A DNA stretch of 64,000 bases from Kribbella soli (lineage in GTDB: Bacteria; Actinomycetota; Actinomycetes; Propionibacteriales; Kribbellaceae). Made by a program: the position numbers and the translations under genes. The notes below the pieces were generated by a model. That model had not been told where the DNA came from. It was given only the letters and a program-made list of their open reading frames with translations, and ran no database searches. The stretch is taken from assembly GCF_004331345.1 (NCBI RefSeq), contig NZ_SJJZ01000001.1, positions 1,240,001 through 1,304,000 of the forward strand, written 5' to 3'. This document shows, piece after piece, positions 1 through 6,877 of this stretch (positions are counted from its first letter, which is position 1; every line of letters starts with the position of its first letter).

Positions 1-1676
1 AAGGCAGCGCTGGCGCGCCGCTTTTGTTCGGCGATTACTCGCTTTAGAGCACCGTGCAGCCATTTCGTGAGGAGCACGACGTGGGGATGAGAGAAATTGA
101 ACGACTCTCGGTCAATATTGAGTGCGCCATCAAATCCTTCAACTATGAAGATCTCGCAGCTAATCTGCTGCAACCGCCGCGTCTCTCGAACAGGGAAACG
201 CATGAAGGTTTCATCAAACAATGTGCCGCTAGCATCGTGCACGCGAACAAGCACGCCCTGATGTTCCGTAGGCACGATCTTTGGAGCCCACAGAATGTAG
301 GCTTGGAAGGCAAGCGGACCACCACTTATCTCACGTTGATAGCTTTCGAAGTTCTCACGGAATTCAGCTCCGAATAGAAGCGGCGTCGACATCGCTCCAT
401 ACGTATGGCCGCGCTGTGTCACGTCGATCGGCCGACGCAACTCGAGATCGTCAATGACCACGACAAAGTCGGAAGGTGACTCGACGGTGTTTCCGAGTTT
501 TCCCTCTATGCGAAGATTCGATCCCTCAATTAGCTCCGTCGGCTGCCCAGTGAGATTGGTGATCTTGAGGACAGTCACATCTCTGCCACAGGTTACATCG
601 AACGGATGGCTCTCGACGTACGGCAAAGGCACCCACAAGCTGAGCTGCCACACCATGTTGAGGTAGTAATCAAAGAGGCTACTTACGCGAGGATTGGGAT
701 TTCCTTCCCGCTGAGATTGCCAGACAGCGTCGACAAGTTTCCTGAACGCTGTCAGGGGCTTGTCCTCAGCAGTCCAGGGCAATCGATCGTATGTTTCCTC
801 TGAACCTCTTAATTTATCGCTTGAATCCGCCTGAACGACGCCGACATTGAAGCGAGGTGCCGGAATTCTTGCCACTATGCCGGCTTCTTCTTCATCGTTG
901 TTGTCGGGCGGGTAGACGGCCTCCCATAGAGCCTTACTCCGGAGAGTATCAACGGTCTGCGGCCTAACCGCATCCAGGATTATGGTCGTCCCTTGCGCAG
1001 ATTCGTCCATCGCTGGCTCACGCCAGAGCCTGACTTGTCCGGCCTCGTATTCCTGCTCTTCATCCTCTTCGGACAAGGGAACATCTGAATACTGCTTCAG
1101 CACCACCCTTGCGATCGTTCGATACGGATCGCCCTCGACTTTTGTGATGATCTGGAATGACTGAGTGAGCTGAGCGACCGAGAAGAGCCCGATACCGATC
1201 TTGCCGATCAGCGGCCGACCACCAGGGCTGCTATTTGGGTCAGAGCTGCTGGTGATACCGAGCTCAGCCCCCGACGCGGTGCGTTTCGCGCTGCCGCCGA
1301 TATGATGCAAGAGGTGAGCGAGAGCCTTCGGGCTCATACCCACCCCATCATCTTCGATGCTCATCCGCGCGAACCGGGGCCTGTCGGTCCGGATCATGAC
1401 CCGGCTGGCGTCGGCGTCGTAAGCGTTAGAGATCAATTCTCGTAGGGCAGATCCCGGCTGACGGTAGATCCCGTCGGTGACCCGGGCTATTACTCGTGCG
1501 TCTGTTTTCAGCGTGGTCTCGAGAGGCTCGTCGTCCTCTCCGTAGTCTTCTAGCCGTTCGACCAGCTCGTGCTCATCAAGGGATGCCGGCCCTTTAGCGG
1601 CAGGACGGCCGTTCGGACTGCCTGCTGTAGTCACGTGGGCAACGTACCGCGGATACGATTGGACCGTAAAGCCCAT
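1..1676 (-). CDS. Hsp90-like/GHKL ATPase, C-terminus outside window
   Basis: The gene is open at the window edge, with about 558 residues visible. The N-terminal ATPase fold is clear: ELISNAYDA (N-box, about residues 80-88), DDGVGM (about 110) and GKIGIGLFS (about 160) are the Mg-ATP-binding motifs of the GHKL family as found in Hsp90. The rest is long and unrecognised; it contains an acidic stretch (EEDEEQEYE) and no histidine-kinase H-box, so a sensor kinase is unlikely. Proteins of this architecture often accompany nucleases in defence islands. The start is uncertain: ATG at 1676 is used, an adjacent GTG at 1679 has GGGAG upstream, and a downstream GTG lies at 1634. Codon use is visibly more AT-rich than the chromosomal genes, which suggests recent acquisition. 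It is probably co-transcribed with the upstream DUF3883 gene (99 bp gap). Confidence 0.8.
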   Translation of the reverse strand, partial: MGFTVQSYPRYVAHVTTAGSPNGRPAAKGPASLDEHELVERLEDYGEDDEPLETTLKTDARVIARVTDGIYRQPGSALRELISNAYDADASRVMIRTDRPRFARMSIEDDGVGMSPKALAHLLHHIGGSAKRTASGAELGITSSSDPNSSPGGRPLIGKIGIGLFSVAQLTQSFQIITKVEGDPYRTIARVVLKQYSDVPLSEEDEEQEYEAGQVRLWREPAMDESAQGTTIILDAVRPQTVDTLRSKALWEAVYPPDNNDEEEAGIVARIPAPRFNVGVVQADSSDKLRGSEETYDRLPWTAEDKPLTAFRKLVDAVWQSQREGNPNPRVSSLFDYYLNMVWQLSLWVPLPYVESHPFDVTCGRDVTVLKITNLTGQPTELIEGSNLRIEGKLGNTVESPSDFVVVIDDLELRRPIDVTQRGHTYGAMSTPLLFGAEFRENFESYQREISGGPLAFQAYILWAPKIVPTEHQGVLVRVHDASGTLFDETFMRFPVRETRRLQQISCEIFIVEGFDGALNIDRESFNFSHPHVVLLTKWLHGALKRVIAEQKRRASAA

Positions 1677-1775
1677 CACCCGGCGGTGCTCTCCCAAGGT
1701 GACTGAATGCTGATGTCAGCGACAAGGCTTCTGCGGTGAGGCGACTCGCGCTGTCCGACGAACTAGCCCTGTCCC

Positions 1776-2789
1776 TCAGCTCGGGAGGGAGTAGGCAAAC
1801 TTCCGCGCTGAAAGACTGTCGTCCCTAGGAGCCCAGTCGCGCCACAAGCGAAGCCGACCACCGGAAGTTTTGATCGATCCGTCCCTCATGCGCTTCCAAG
1901 AAATGCCGTCGACGACAGCTAGATCGGTAGGCTGAAAGTCTTCAGCATGCAATACCTCCTTGAGCGTCAGCTCAACCGTATCGATTTCTAAGGAGCTGCC
2001 TTTGACCTCAATGTGCCGCTCTACACCATCGAGTGTCAGGGCGAGGTCATATGGCTTGCCGATCTCATCGACATCAACTGCTCCTAGGCTGACGTAATGA
2101 GCCTTTGTGACGTCAAGGGACCGTCGCTCAATCGCGGCCCTCAGGACAGGGTCCTGTGCGCGCGCCGCCGCCCCACGTGGCGCTCGTGTTCCGGGCCGTT
2201 CTTCGTCCTCGACTAAGTTTGCCTCGCTGACGGCTGCTGACGACGCGGACGCAAGGTTCGGCAGGAGGCCGAACAGTTCTAGCGGAAACTTCACTAGGTA
2301 GCCTTGCTGAGCGCGGATCTCGCCGGGCCGATACCTGAAAAACGGAAAATAGACTGGCCTGCCGTACGACTGCTCAAGCCGATCACGAACCGCGAAGAGC
2401 TGGTGATCGATTGCTGCCAGATCACGCCCGCGAACCCAAGCATCGAGCTCGTTGAATCCTCCCAGTGCAACGAACCAGCTGGGACCAGTGATCGCGGTTG
2501 CTCTTGCACGGCCGCGCGTGCCTCGCGCCTGCCAGGTGATGGTTCCTGTTGAAGGTGGCGTGACGGCCTCGGACCAGCCAATCACGGCGCCGCCGCCGGC
2601 CAGATTCGTCTTGTAATGCAGAACACGGTCCCCCGGCTGCACGTGCGAGACCAGGGTGTAGGACCACTGCGGAAGTCCACCACCGTCCAGCTTTGGAGCA
2701 AGGAGGTCATACCCAGGCGCTGCGCGAGTCGTGATCTCCATCCAGTACCGCTGTGAGGGATCGTCCGCCCACCAATTGTTGATCGCCAC
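1776..2789 (-). CDS. EVE-like domain plus DUF3883 predicted nuclease
   Basis: A protein of 337 residues. The GTG start at 2789 is chosen because GGGAG lies 9 nt upstream; an open frame continues to 3002 but reads as low-complexity arginine-rich sequence. The N-terminal half (NWWADDP..., then QPGDRVLHY and GGAVIGWSEAV) resembles the PUA/EVE fold that reads modified bases. The C-terminal 120 residues match DUF3883: an AIERR helix, KPYDLAL and HIEVKG, which together give the D...ExK arrangement of PD-(D/E)XK nucleases. Such fusions are seen in modification-dependent restriction enzymes. It sits just upstream of the Hsp90-like ATPase on the same strand. I infer a two-gene anti-phage or anti-plasmid module; the domain identities are from motif memory, not a search. 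Confidence 0.65.
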   Translation of the reverse strand: MAINNWWADDPSQRYWMEITTRAAPGYDLLAPKLDGGGLPQWSYTLVSHVQPGDRVLHYKTNLAGGGAVIGWSEAVTPPSTGTITWQARGTRGRARATAITGPSWFVALGGFNELDAWVRGRDLAAIDHQLFAVRDRLEQSYGRPVYFPFFRYRPGEIRAQQGYLVKFPLELFGLLPNLASASSAAVSEANLVEDEERPGTRAPRGAAARAQDPVLRAAIERRSLDVTKAHYVSLGAVDVDEIGKPYDLALTLDGVERHIEVKGSSLEIDTVELTLKEVLHAEDFQPTDLAVVDGISWKRMRDGSIKTSGGRLRLWRDWAPRDDSLSARKFAYSLPS

Positions 2790-3068
2790 CGCGGCAGTCT
2801 CCCGAACCCGGACACGCGGGGCAAGAGCCCCAGTCGTATCGCCAAGTGACGAGACCGTGCGCCGCCATCGCCGCTCACCGTTCTCGGCAAAGTCCCACGC
2901 GCATGCGCGCCTGTGGATCGAGCGGCCCGGTTGGTCCGGACGCCGACAACGGCCGGCACCTGGCCCCACTTGCCGTACCAACACTTCGCCAGACCTGCTC
3001 ACGGCCGGGCGCCCGGCCGCCCCTTACATCCGCTGGATGGCCAGCAAGGCCCATACGGTCGCGTTCGT

Positions 3069-3743
3069 TCAGTCAATCGCGGCAGCGACTTCGGCCATCG
3101 TCGCTATCAAGATCTCGGCGCCGGCGATCGCTAGTGCGTCCGCCTTCCCCGGCTTGTTGGCGTACCCGATCGTCCGCGCTCCAGCCGTGCGACCAGCCTC
3201 CATGTCGCTAGTCTGGTCGCCAACGAACACACACACCGACGGAGGGACGCCAAGCGCCCTTGCCGCATTGTCGATCAGGTGTGGGCTCGGCTTCATCAAC
3301 GTCGGGTCGGTGGGGTCGCGACCCTCCACGTGATCTACGCGGGTCGCCAGGCCAGTGTTGGCGAGGTAATGCGCCACGGCATCGGCGTAGTTGTTGCTCA
3401 CAATCGCGACCAACTTTCCACTGCTCTGGCATGCGGTGAGCGACTCCGCTGCGCCAGGCGTCGGACGTGCCGTGTCAACCGCTCTCAGCTCCGCGATTTG
3501 CAGAGCCCTCTCGAGTACTGCGGCGAGCTGCGGGTCGGCGGCGGCGGCAAGTAATAGGTCGTGAGGACTGTTCGCTTTATGTAAAGCGTCGTCAAGGTCG
3601 TGCCGAACCGTTCCCGCCAGCTCACGGAGCTCCCTTGTGATCTGCCGAGCCGGGTAACCGTCGAAGACGGAGCAGATCGGTCCGTCGAAATCGAATAGAA
3701 CCGCTTCTGCGGAGGCGAGCATTTGCTCGAGTTGGTCAATCAT
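3069..3743 (-). CDS. HAD-superfamily hydrolase
   Basis: A protein of 224 residues with the HAD motifs: LFDFDGPIC near residue 18 (the nucleophile Asp and general acid Asp), IVSNNYADA (motif II Ser), the MKPSPH lysine and VFVGDQTSDMEA (motif IV). The family are phosphatases or phosphoglucomutase-like enzymes acting on small phosphorylated metabolites; the substrate cannot be read from sequence. The ATG at 3743 overlaps the stop of the upstream GntR gene (TGATG), so the two are translationally coupled. An earlier in-frame ATG at 3791 would lie inside the GntR gene and is less likely. Because of the coupling it may sense or process a ligand related to the regulator. It could be element cargo. 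Confidence 0.8.
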   Translation of the reverse strand: MIDQLEQMLASAEAVLFDFDGPICSVFDGYPARQITRELRELAGTVRHDLDDALHKANSPHDLLLAAAADPQLAAVLERALQIAELRAVDTARPTPGAAESLTACQSSGKLVAIVSNNYADAVAHYLANTGLATRVDHVEGRDPTDPTLMKPSPHLIDNAARALGVPPSVCVFVGDQTSDMEAGRTAGARTIGYANKPGKADALAIAGAEILIATMAEVAAAID

Positions 3744-4597
3744 CACAGTTCGCGAACCTGGCCTAGCGTGCCCCAAAGACTCTCGAACCATCGCCGTGCC
3801 TGGTCGACGTATTGCGAGCCCGTCGCTTGGTCGTTGTCGCCGGTTGAGTGATGAAAAAGAACTGTATCTTTGCCGACGGCATCGAATATTGGGACAGCTT
3901 CACCTCCGATTTCGACCTCGCGCTCCCTGACGGGATAGAAGCCGAAGAAGATCTCTTCGCCGTTCAACGCGTAGAGCTTGAACATCATGGGGAGACCAGC
4001 GATGACACGAGCCTCCACCTCAACCTTCGGGACGAGACCCAGCTCGCCCAGCTCACGGATGGATCGAGTGATCTCTCCTGCTGACCGATGGGCAATCGCC
4101 GCGACTCGCGCTCGAACGCGCGGGTCGTCCCCAGGCCTATTGCCGGCCCGCGATGGGACTACGATTGGTTGATCGAGGTCGGGCAGAAGCATACGGATAC
4201 TGATCGACTGGGGAGTCAGTCGACCGCGCCTAATGCGGTCAATAGGTTCCTCAAGCGCACCAAGCAGCGTTTCGCCGGTTAGACCAGCGAAGTCGACGCG
4301 TACGGCGTCCTGCTCGAATGCCTTTTCAATGTGCGGACGCAGACCGACCGCCTGGTCTGCCTGCTCGCGGACGTAAACCCCACTCCCAATGCGCGAGACG
4401 ATCAAGCCCTCATCGCGCAAGATCCGTAGAGCCTGCTGAATTGTCATCCGCGCAACGCCGTACTGCGTCGCCAGCTCGTTCTGAGACGGAAGCTTCTCCC
4501 CCGCCTTCACCTTCTTCGTGAGGATCGCCGCCCGGAGTGCGTTGGCAACCTGCTTGAACGGGGGGCGCGGGTCAGACGGATCTAGCTGCGGCTCCAT
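3743..4597 (-). CDS. GntR-family transcriptional regulator (KorSA-like role)
   Basis: A protein of 284 residues. The N-terminal winged helix is of GntR type: LRAAILTKKVKAGEKLPSQ, then LATQYGVARMTIQQALRIL and the wing LIVSRIGSGVYV (about residues 20-85). The C-terminal 190 residues are not a typical UTRA or FCD domain I can name; they are probably a ligand- or partner-binding part. The gene is divergent from the DUF6284-to-FtsK operon and the 196-bp gap holds several copies of a CTAGSCAG-type repeat, the expected arrangement for autoregulation and repression of transfer and replication genes. In pSAM2 the GntR protein KorSA does this job. Coupled to the HAD gene downstream. Confidence 0.85.
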   Translation of the reverse strand: MEPQLDPSDPRPPFKQVANALRAAILTKKVKAGEKLPSQNELATQYGVARMTIQQALRILRDEGLIVSRIGSGVYVREQADQAVGLRPHIEKAFEQDAVRVDFAGLTGETLLGALEEPIDRIRRGRLTPQSISIRMLLPDLDQPIVVPSRAGNRPGDDPRVRARVAAIAHRSAGEITRSIRELGELGLVPKVEVEARVIAGLPMMFKLYALNGEEIFFGFYPVREREVEIGGEAVPIFDAVGKDTVLFHHSTGDNDQATGSQYVDQARRWFESLWGTLGQVREL

Positions 4598-4609
4598 ACC
4601 GACAAGCCT

Positions 4610-4726
4610 ACTAGCTGACTAGGCAGGCTAGGGCAGTTGCGTCCCAGATACTTGACCTGGCTAGCCAGCCTATGTAGCTTGCTGTCTACACGACCTGGCT
4701 AGGCAGGCTAGTCGACTAGCCAGGTG
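4610..4726. promoter_or_regulatory. GntR operator repeat cluster
   Basis: The gap between the divergent regulator and transfer operon carries repeated CTAG-centred motifs. GACCTGGCTAGSCAGSCTA occurs at 4654-4672 and 4692-4710 (S marks C or G), exactly 38 bp apart. ACTAGGCAGGCTAG is at 4618-4631, and the inverted half ACTAGCCAGGT at 4715-4725. Partial copies occur at 4610-4617. Repeats of this kind between a GntR gene and its target are typical operators; the identity of the binder is inferred from position. Confidence 0.75.
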
Positions 4727-4793
4727 GCGTCTCGGCGGTGGCACCCGCCGAGACGCCTGGGTCGTACTAGTCATCTGAAGAGGAGCACAACCC

Positions 4794-5042
4794 ATGAGCA
4801 TCATCCACCTGTCGGCCGTCAGCAGCGAGGAGCCGACCGCTGCGGATCTGGCCGGTATCGAGGCGGAATGGCCGCTGATCGCGGCCGAGCTGGACCTGTT
4901 GGATGCGCAGATCGCGTTCATCAACGCCGGGCCGCACGCGTCGGAACTGGAGACGCGCCGGATCCGGCGTGCGGAGCGTCGGGTGTTGGAGGTTGGCCGG
5001 GAGCTGGCCGCCCGCGGCCCGGAGTCGGAGGGCGCGGCATGA
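4794..5042 (+). CDS. DUF6284 family protein
   Basis: A small acidic protein of 82 residues, mostly helical, with the family pattern SSEEPTAADLAGIEAEW followed by PLIAAELDLLDAQI. An ERRV...GRELAAR helix ends it. DUF6284 proteins occur at the head of AICE transfer operons in Streptomyces and relatives; no function is established to my knowledge. The start is supported by AAGAGGAG about 9 nt upstream. It is the first gene after the operator cluster, so it is probably repressed by the GntR protein, and it overlaps the next gene by ATGA. Confidence 0.75.
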   Translation: MSIIHLSAVSSEEPTAADLAGIEAEWPLIAAELDLLDAQIAFINAGPHASELETRRIRRAERRVLEVGRELAARGPESEGAA

Positions 5043-5680
5043 CCGGCGCGGCGGGTCTGAAGGTCAACCAGTACGACGCGGCGCTGGATAGCTTGGACGC
5101 CGCCGAGCGAGCTTCGTCGGACGCGAGCGACACAGCGCGCCTGCGCCGCGCGCTGGTCGAGGCGACCCTGGCGCAGATCGAGCGCCACGACACTGACTCC
5201 GACGATGCCGGACGTCTTGAGTCGTCGTGGCGGGTGCTCCGAGAAATCGCCGAGTCGATTGGAAAGGCCGACGCTAAAGCCGTGTTCGTCGCGGGCCTGA
5301 ACACCGCCGTCCTGGCCGGTGTGCTCACCCTGGACCGGCTCGGCCCGGCCGCCCGTGTATTCGTCACGATCGGCGCGATTCTCCTGGTGCTAGCGCTCAT
5401 GTTCGCCGTCGCCGTGGTGCTGCCGATCCTGCGGGCCCGGAAGTCTAAGCACACGAGCGCCGGCTTCCTGGACTTCGGAACCGTCCGGCACCTCACCGCG
5501 GCCGCGCTGCTGGTCCGGATCGTCGGCGAGGACACAGCCCACGCGGTCTGTGCACAGGCGGTGCTGTTGGTCCGGTTGAGCTGGCTGAAGCACCGGCTGT
5601 TGCAGGTTTCGATGTGGGCCACGCTCGCCGGAACCAACCTGATCGGCTGGGCCCTGCTCCTCGCTTGGGGCGCCCGATGA
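5039..5680 (+). CDS. Pycsar-effector-like (DUF5706-type) membrane protein
   Basis: A protein of 213 residues. An N-terminal soluble helical part (1-75) is followed by GKADAKAVFVAGLNTAVLAG (about 76-95), the ADxKA..GLN signature that begins the first membrane helix of PycTM-type effectors. A second hydrophobic helix spans about 107-131, then a short basic loop and FGTVRHLT, and a C-terminal helix at about 190-210. In Pycsar defence such proteins open or disrupt the membrane on sensing cCMP or cUMP made by a PycC cyclase. No cyclase gene is in the neighbourhood, so the protein may serve conjugation or entry exclusion instead. The ATG overlaps the stop of the DUF6284 gene (ATGA), and the next gene is coupled in the same way. 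Confidence 0.6.
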   Translation: MTGAAGLKVNQYDAALDSLDAAERASSDASDTARLRRALVEATLAQIERHDTDSDDAGRLESSWRVLREIAESIGKADAKAVFVAGLNTAVLAGVLTLDRLGPAARVFVTIGAILLVLALMFAVAVVLPILRARKSKHTSAGFLDFGTVRHLTAAALLVRIVGEDTAHAVCAQAVLLVRLSWLKHRLLQVSMWATLAGTNLIGWALLLAWGAR

Positions 5681-5913
5681 CCGCGCACCTTGTTCCCGAA
5701 ACGGCCCGTGCGACCGTGCCGGACCTCGTCCAGGTCGATCTGGGTTGGTGGAAGGTCGCGGGCTACGACCTGGTTCAGGTCGTCTCACCTCGCACCGCGC
5801 TGGGGACGGCGTGGATCGTCTGGCATGGCGACCACGTCCTGCACACCACCGACACCCTGCCGCACGCCGGCGGCTGGGTCGTCACCCATCTCAGCGGAGG
5901 TGAGACGCGATGA
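5677..5913 (+). CDS. hypothetical protein, AICE transfer operon
   Basis: A protein of 78 residues starting at an ATG that overlaps the upstream stop (ATGA) and ending in another ATGA overlap with the DUF2637 gene, so it is embedded in a translationally coupled operon. It is rich in W, V and H, with DLGWWKVAGYDLVQV and GTAWIVWHGDHV, which suggests a small beta-rich domain. There is no signal peptide or membrane helix. I do not recognise the family. Coupling on both sides argues that it is a real gene with a role in element maintenance or transfer. Confidence 0.6.
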   Translation: MTAHLVPETARATVPDLVQVDLGWWKVAGYDLVQVVSPRTALGTAWIVWHGDHVLHTTDTLPHAGGWVVTHLSGGETR

Positions 5914-6857
5914 CCACGACTGAGATGGTTGCAGCTGGCAACGGCAAGGCGACTGGGGTGGACAAGCTTCGGGCGTCCGCGGTCGAGGCTTCGCAGGTGC
6001 GCGCCCTGTCCACGCACCCGGATGTGGTGGCGCTGCGGGTGGAGTCGGTACGTACGCAGGTTGACGTGTTGATGTGGGTCGGGATCGTGCTTGGTCTGGC
6101 GTTCACGATGGTCAACGTTCAGGACTTCGCTGCGCGCAACGCGGCGGCCTGGTCGCTGCCGTGGGTGGCGGCCTGGCTGCTGGACCCGATGGTGTCGCTG
6201 GTGCTGATCGCGGTTCTGCGTGCTGAGCAGATCACTGCTCGGTATCAAGTCCCCAAGATCAGTTGGTGGATCGACGGCACGAAACTGTTCGCGTTCGCAG
6301 CCACCTTCGCTATGAACACCTGGCAGTCATGGGCGCATCTGGACGCGGCGGGGATCGTGTTGCACTCGGTCCCGCCGGTGCTGGTGTTCTGCGCGGCCGA
6401 AACGGCGCCGGTACTGCGGGATCGGCTGACCGAAGCCGTGCTGGGGGCCGAGCGAGCGGCAGCGCTGGCGGACCCGCAGAAGGCCGCCGAACGGCTCGAC
6501 GGCCCTGCGGAGACCACGGCAACAGAAAGCCCTGAGGACGCTGGAAAGCCGGATGAGCAGCCGGGCGCTGCCGAGAACGGCTCGGACCGCAAAGAACCGC
6601 GGAAGCCACGCAAGAAGGCCGCGGAGAAGACCGGCCGAAAGCTGCTGGCCGACTACGTCACCGATGCTCTGGCGGCGCTCGAGCCGGCGACCGCGGCCGA
6701 CGAGATCACGCCGGCGTGGGCGCGGCACACGACCGGTTGCTCTACCGGCCTGTCGGCGAAGGTCGCGGCGGCTGTCCGCCATGAGCTGACCACCACCCCT
6801 CAGACGAGCACAAACGACACGGACGCGCCGGGCGAGACCGCCGCGCTCGCGGCCTGA
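5910..6857 (+). CDS. DUF2637 (SpdB-like) membrane transfer protein
   Basis: A protein of 315 residues. About four hydrophobic segments lie in the first 180 residues, beginning with VDVLMWVGIVLGLAFTMVNV (about 51-70) and including AAWLLDPMVSLVLIAVL and AGIVLHSVPPVLVFCAAE; this is the DUF2637 layout. The C-terminal 140 residues are acidic then strongly basic (PRKPRKKAAEK), apparently a cytosolic DNA- or protein-binding tail. DUF2637 proteins accompany TraB in actinomycete conjugation and resemble Spd proteins that move the element along mycelium. Its start overlaps the upstream stop; the FtsK-like gene follows after 20 bp with its own AGGAG site. Confidence 0.75.
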   Translation: MTTTEMVAAGNGKATGVDKLRASAVEASQVRALSTHPDVVALRVESVRTQVDVLMWVGIVLGLAFTMVNVQDFAARNAAAWSLPWVAAWLLDPMVSLVLIAVLRAEQITARYQVPKISWWIDGTKLFAFAATFAMNTWQSWAHLDAAGIVLHSVPPVLVFCAAETAPVLRDRLTEAVLGAERAAALADPQKAAERLDGPAETTATESPEDAGKPDEQPGAAENGSDRKEPRKPRKKAAEKTGRKLLADYVTDALAALEPATAADEITPAWARHTTGCSTGLSAKVAAAVRHELTTTPQTSTNDTDAPGETAALAA

Positions 6858-6877
6858 ATCGATAGGAGCGCTAAGGC

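Noticed and set aside
3003..3018. Perfect palindrome GGCCGGGCGCCCGGCC.
   Set aside because: No loop or T-tract and GC-rich palindromes are common here; not a convincing terminator or operator.
1..5000. Search for a second att copy (tRNA-Tyr 3' end).
   Set aside because: Scanned for GGTTCGAACC-like text; only unrelated CGAAC fragments were seen.
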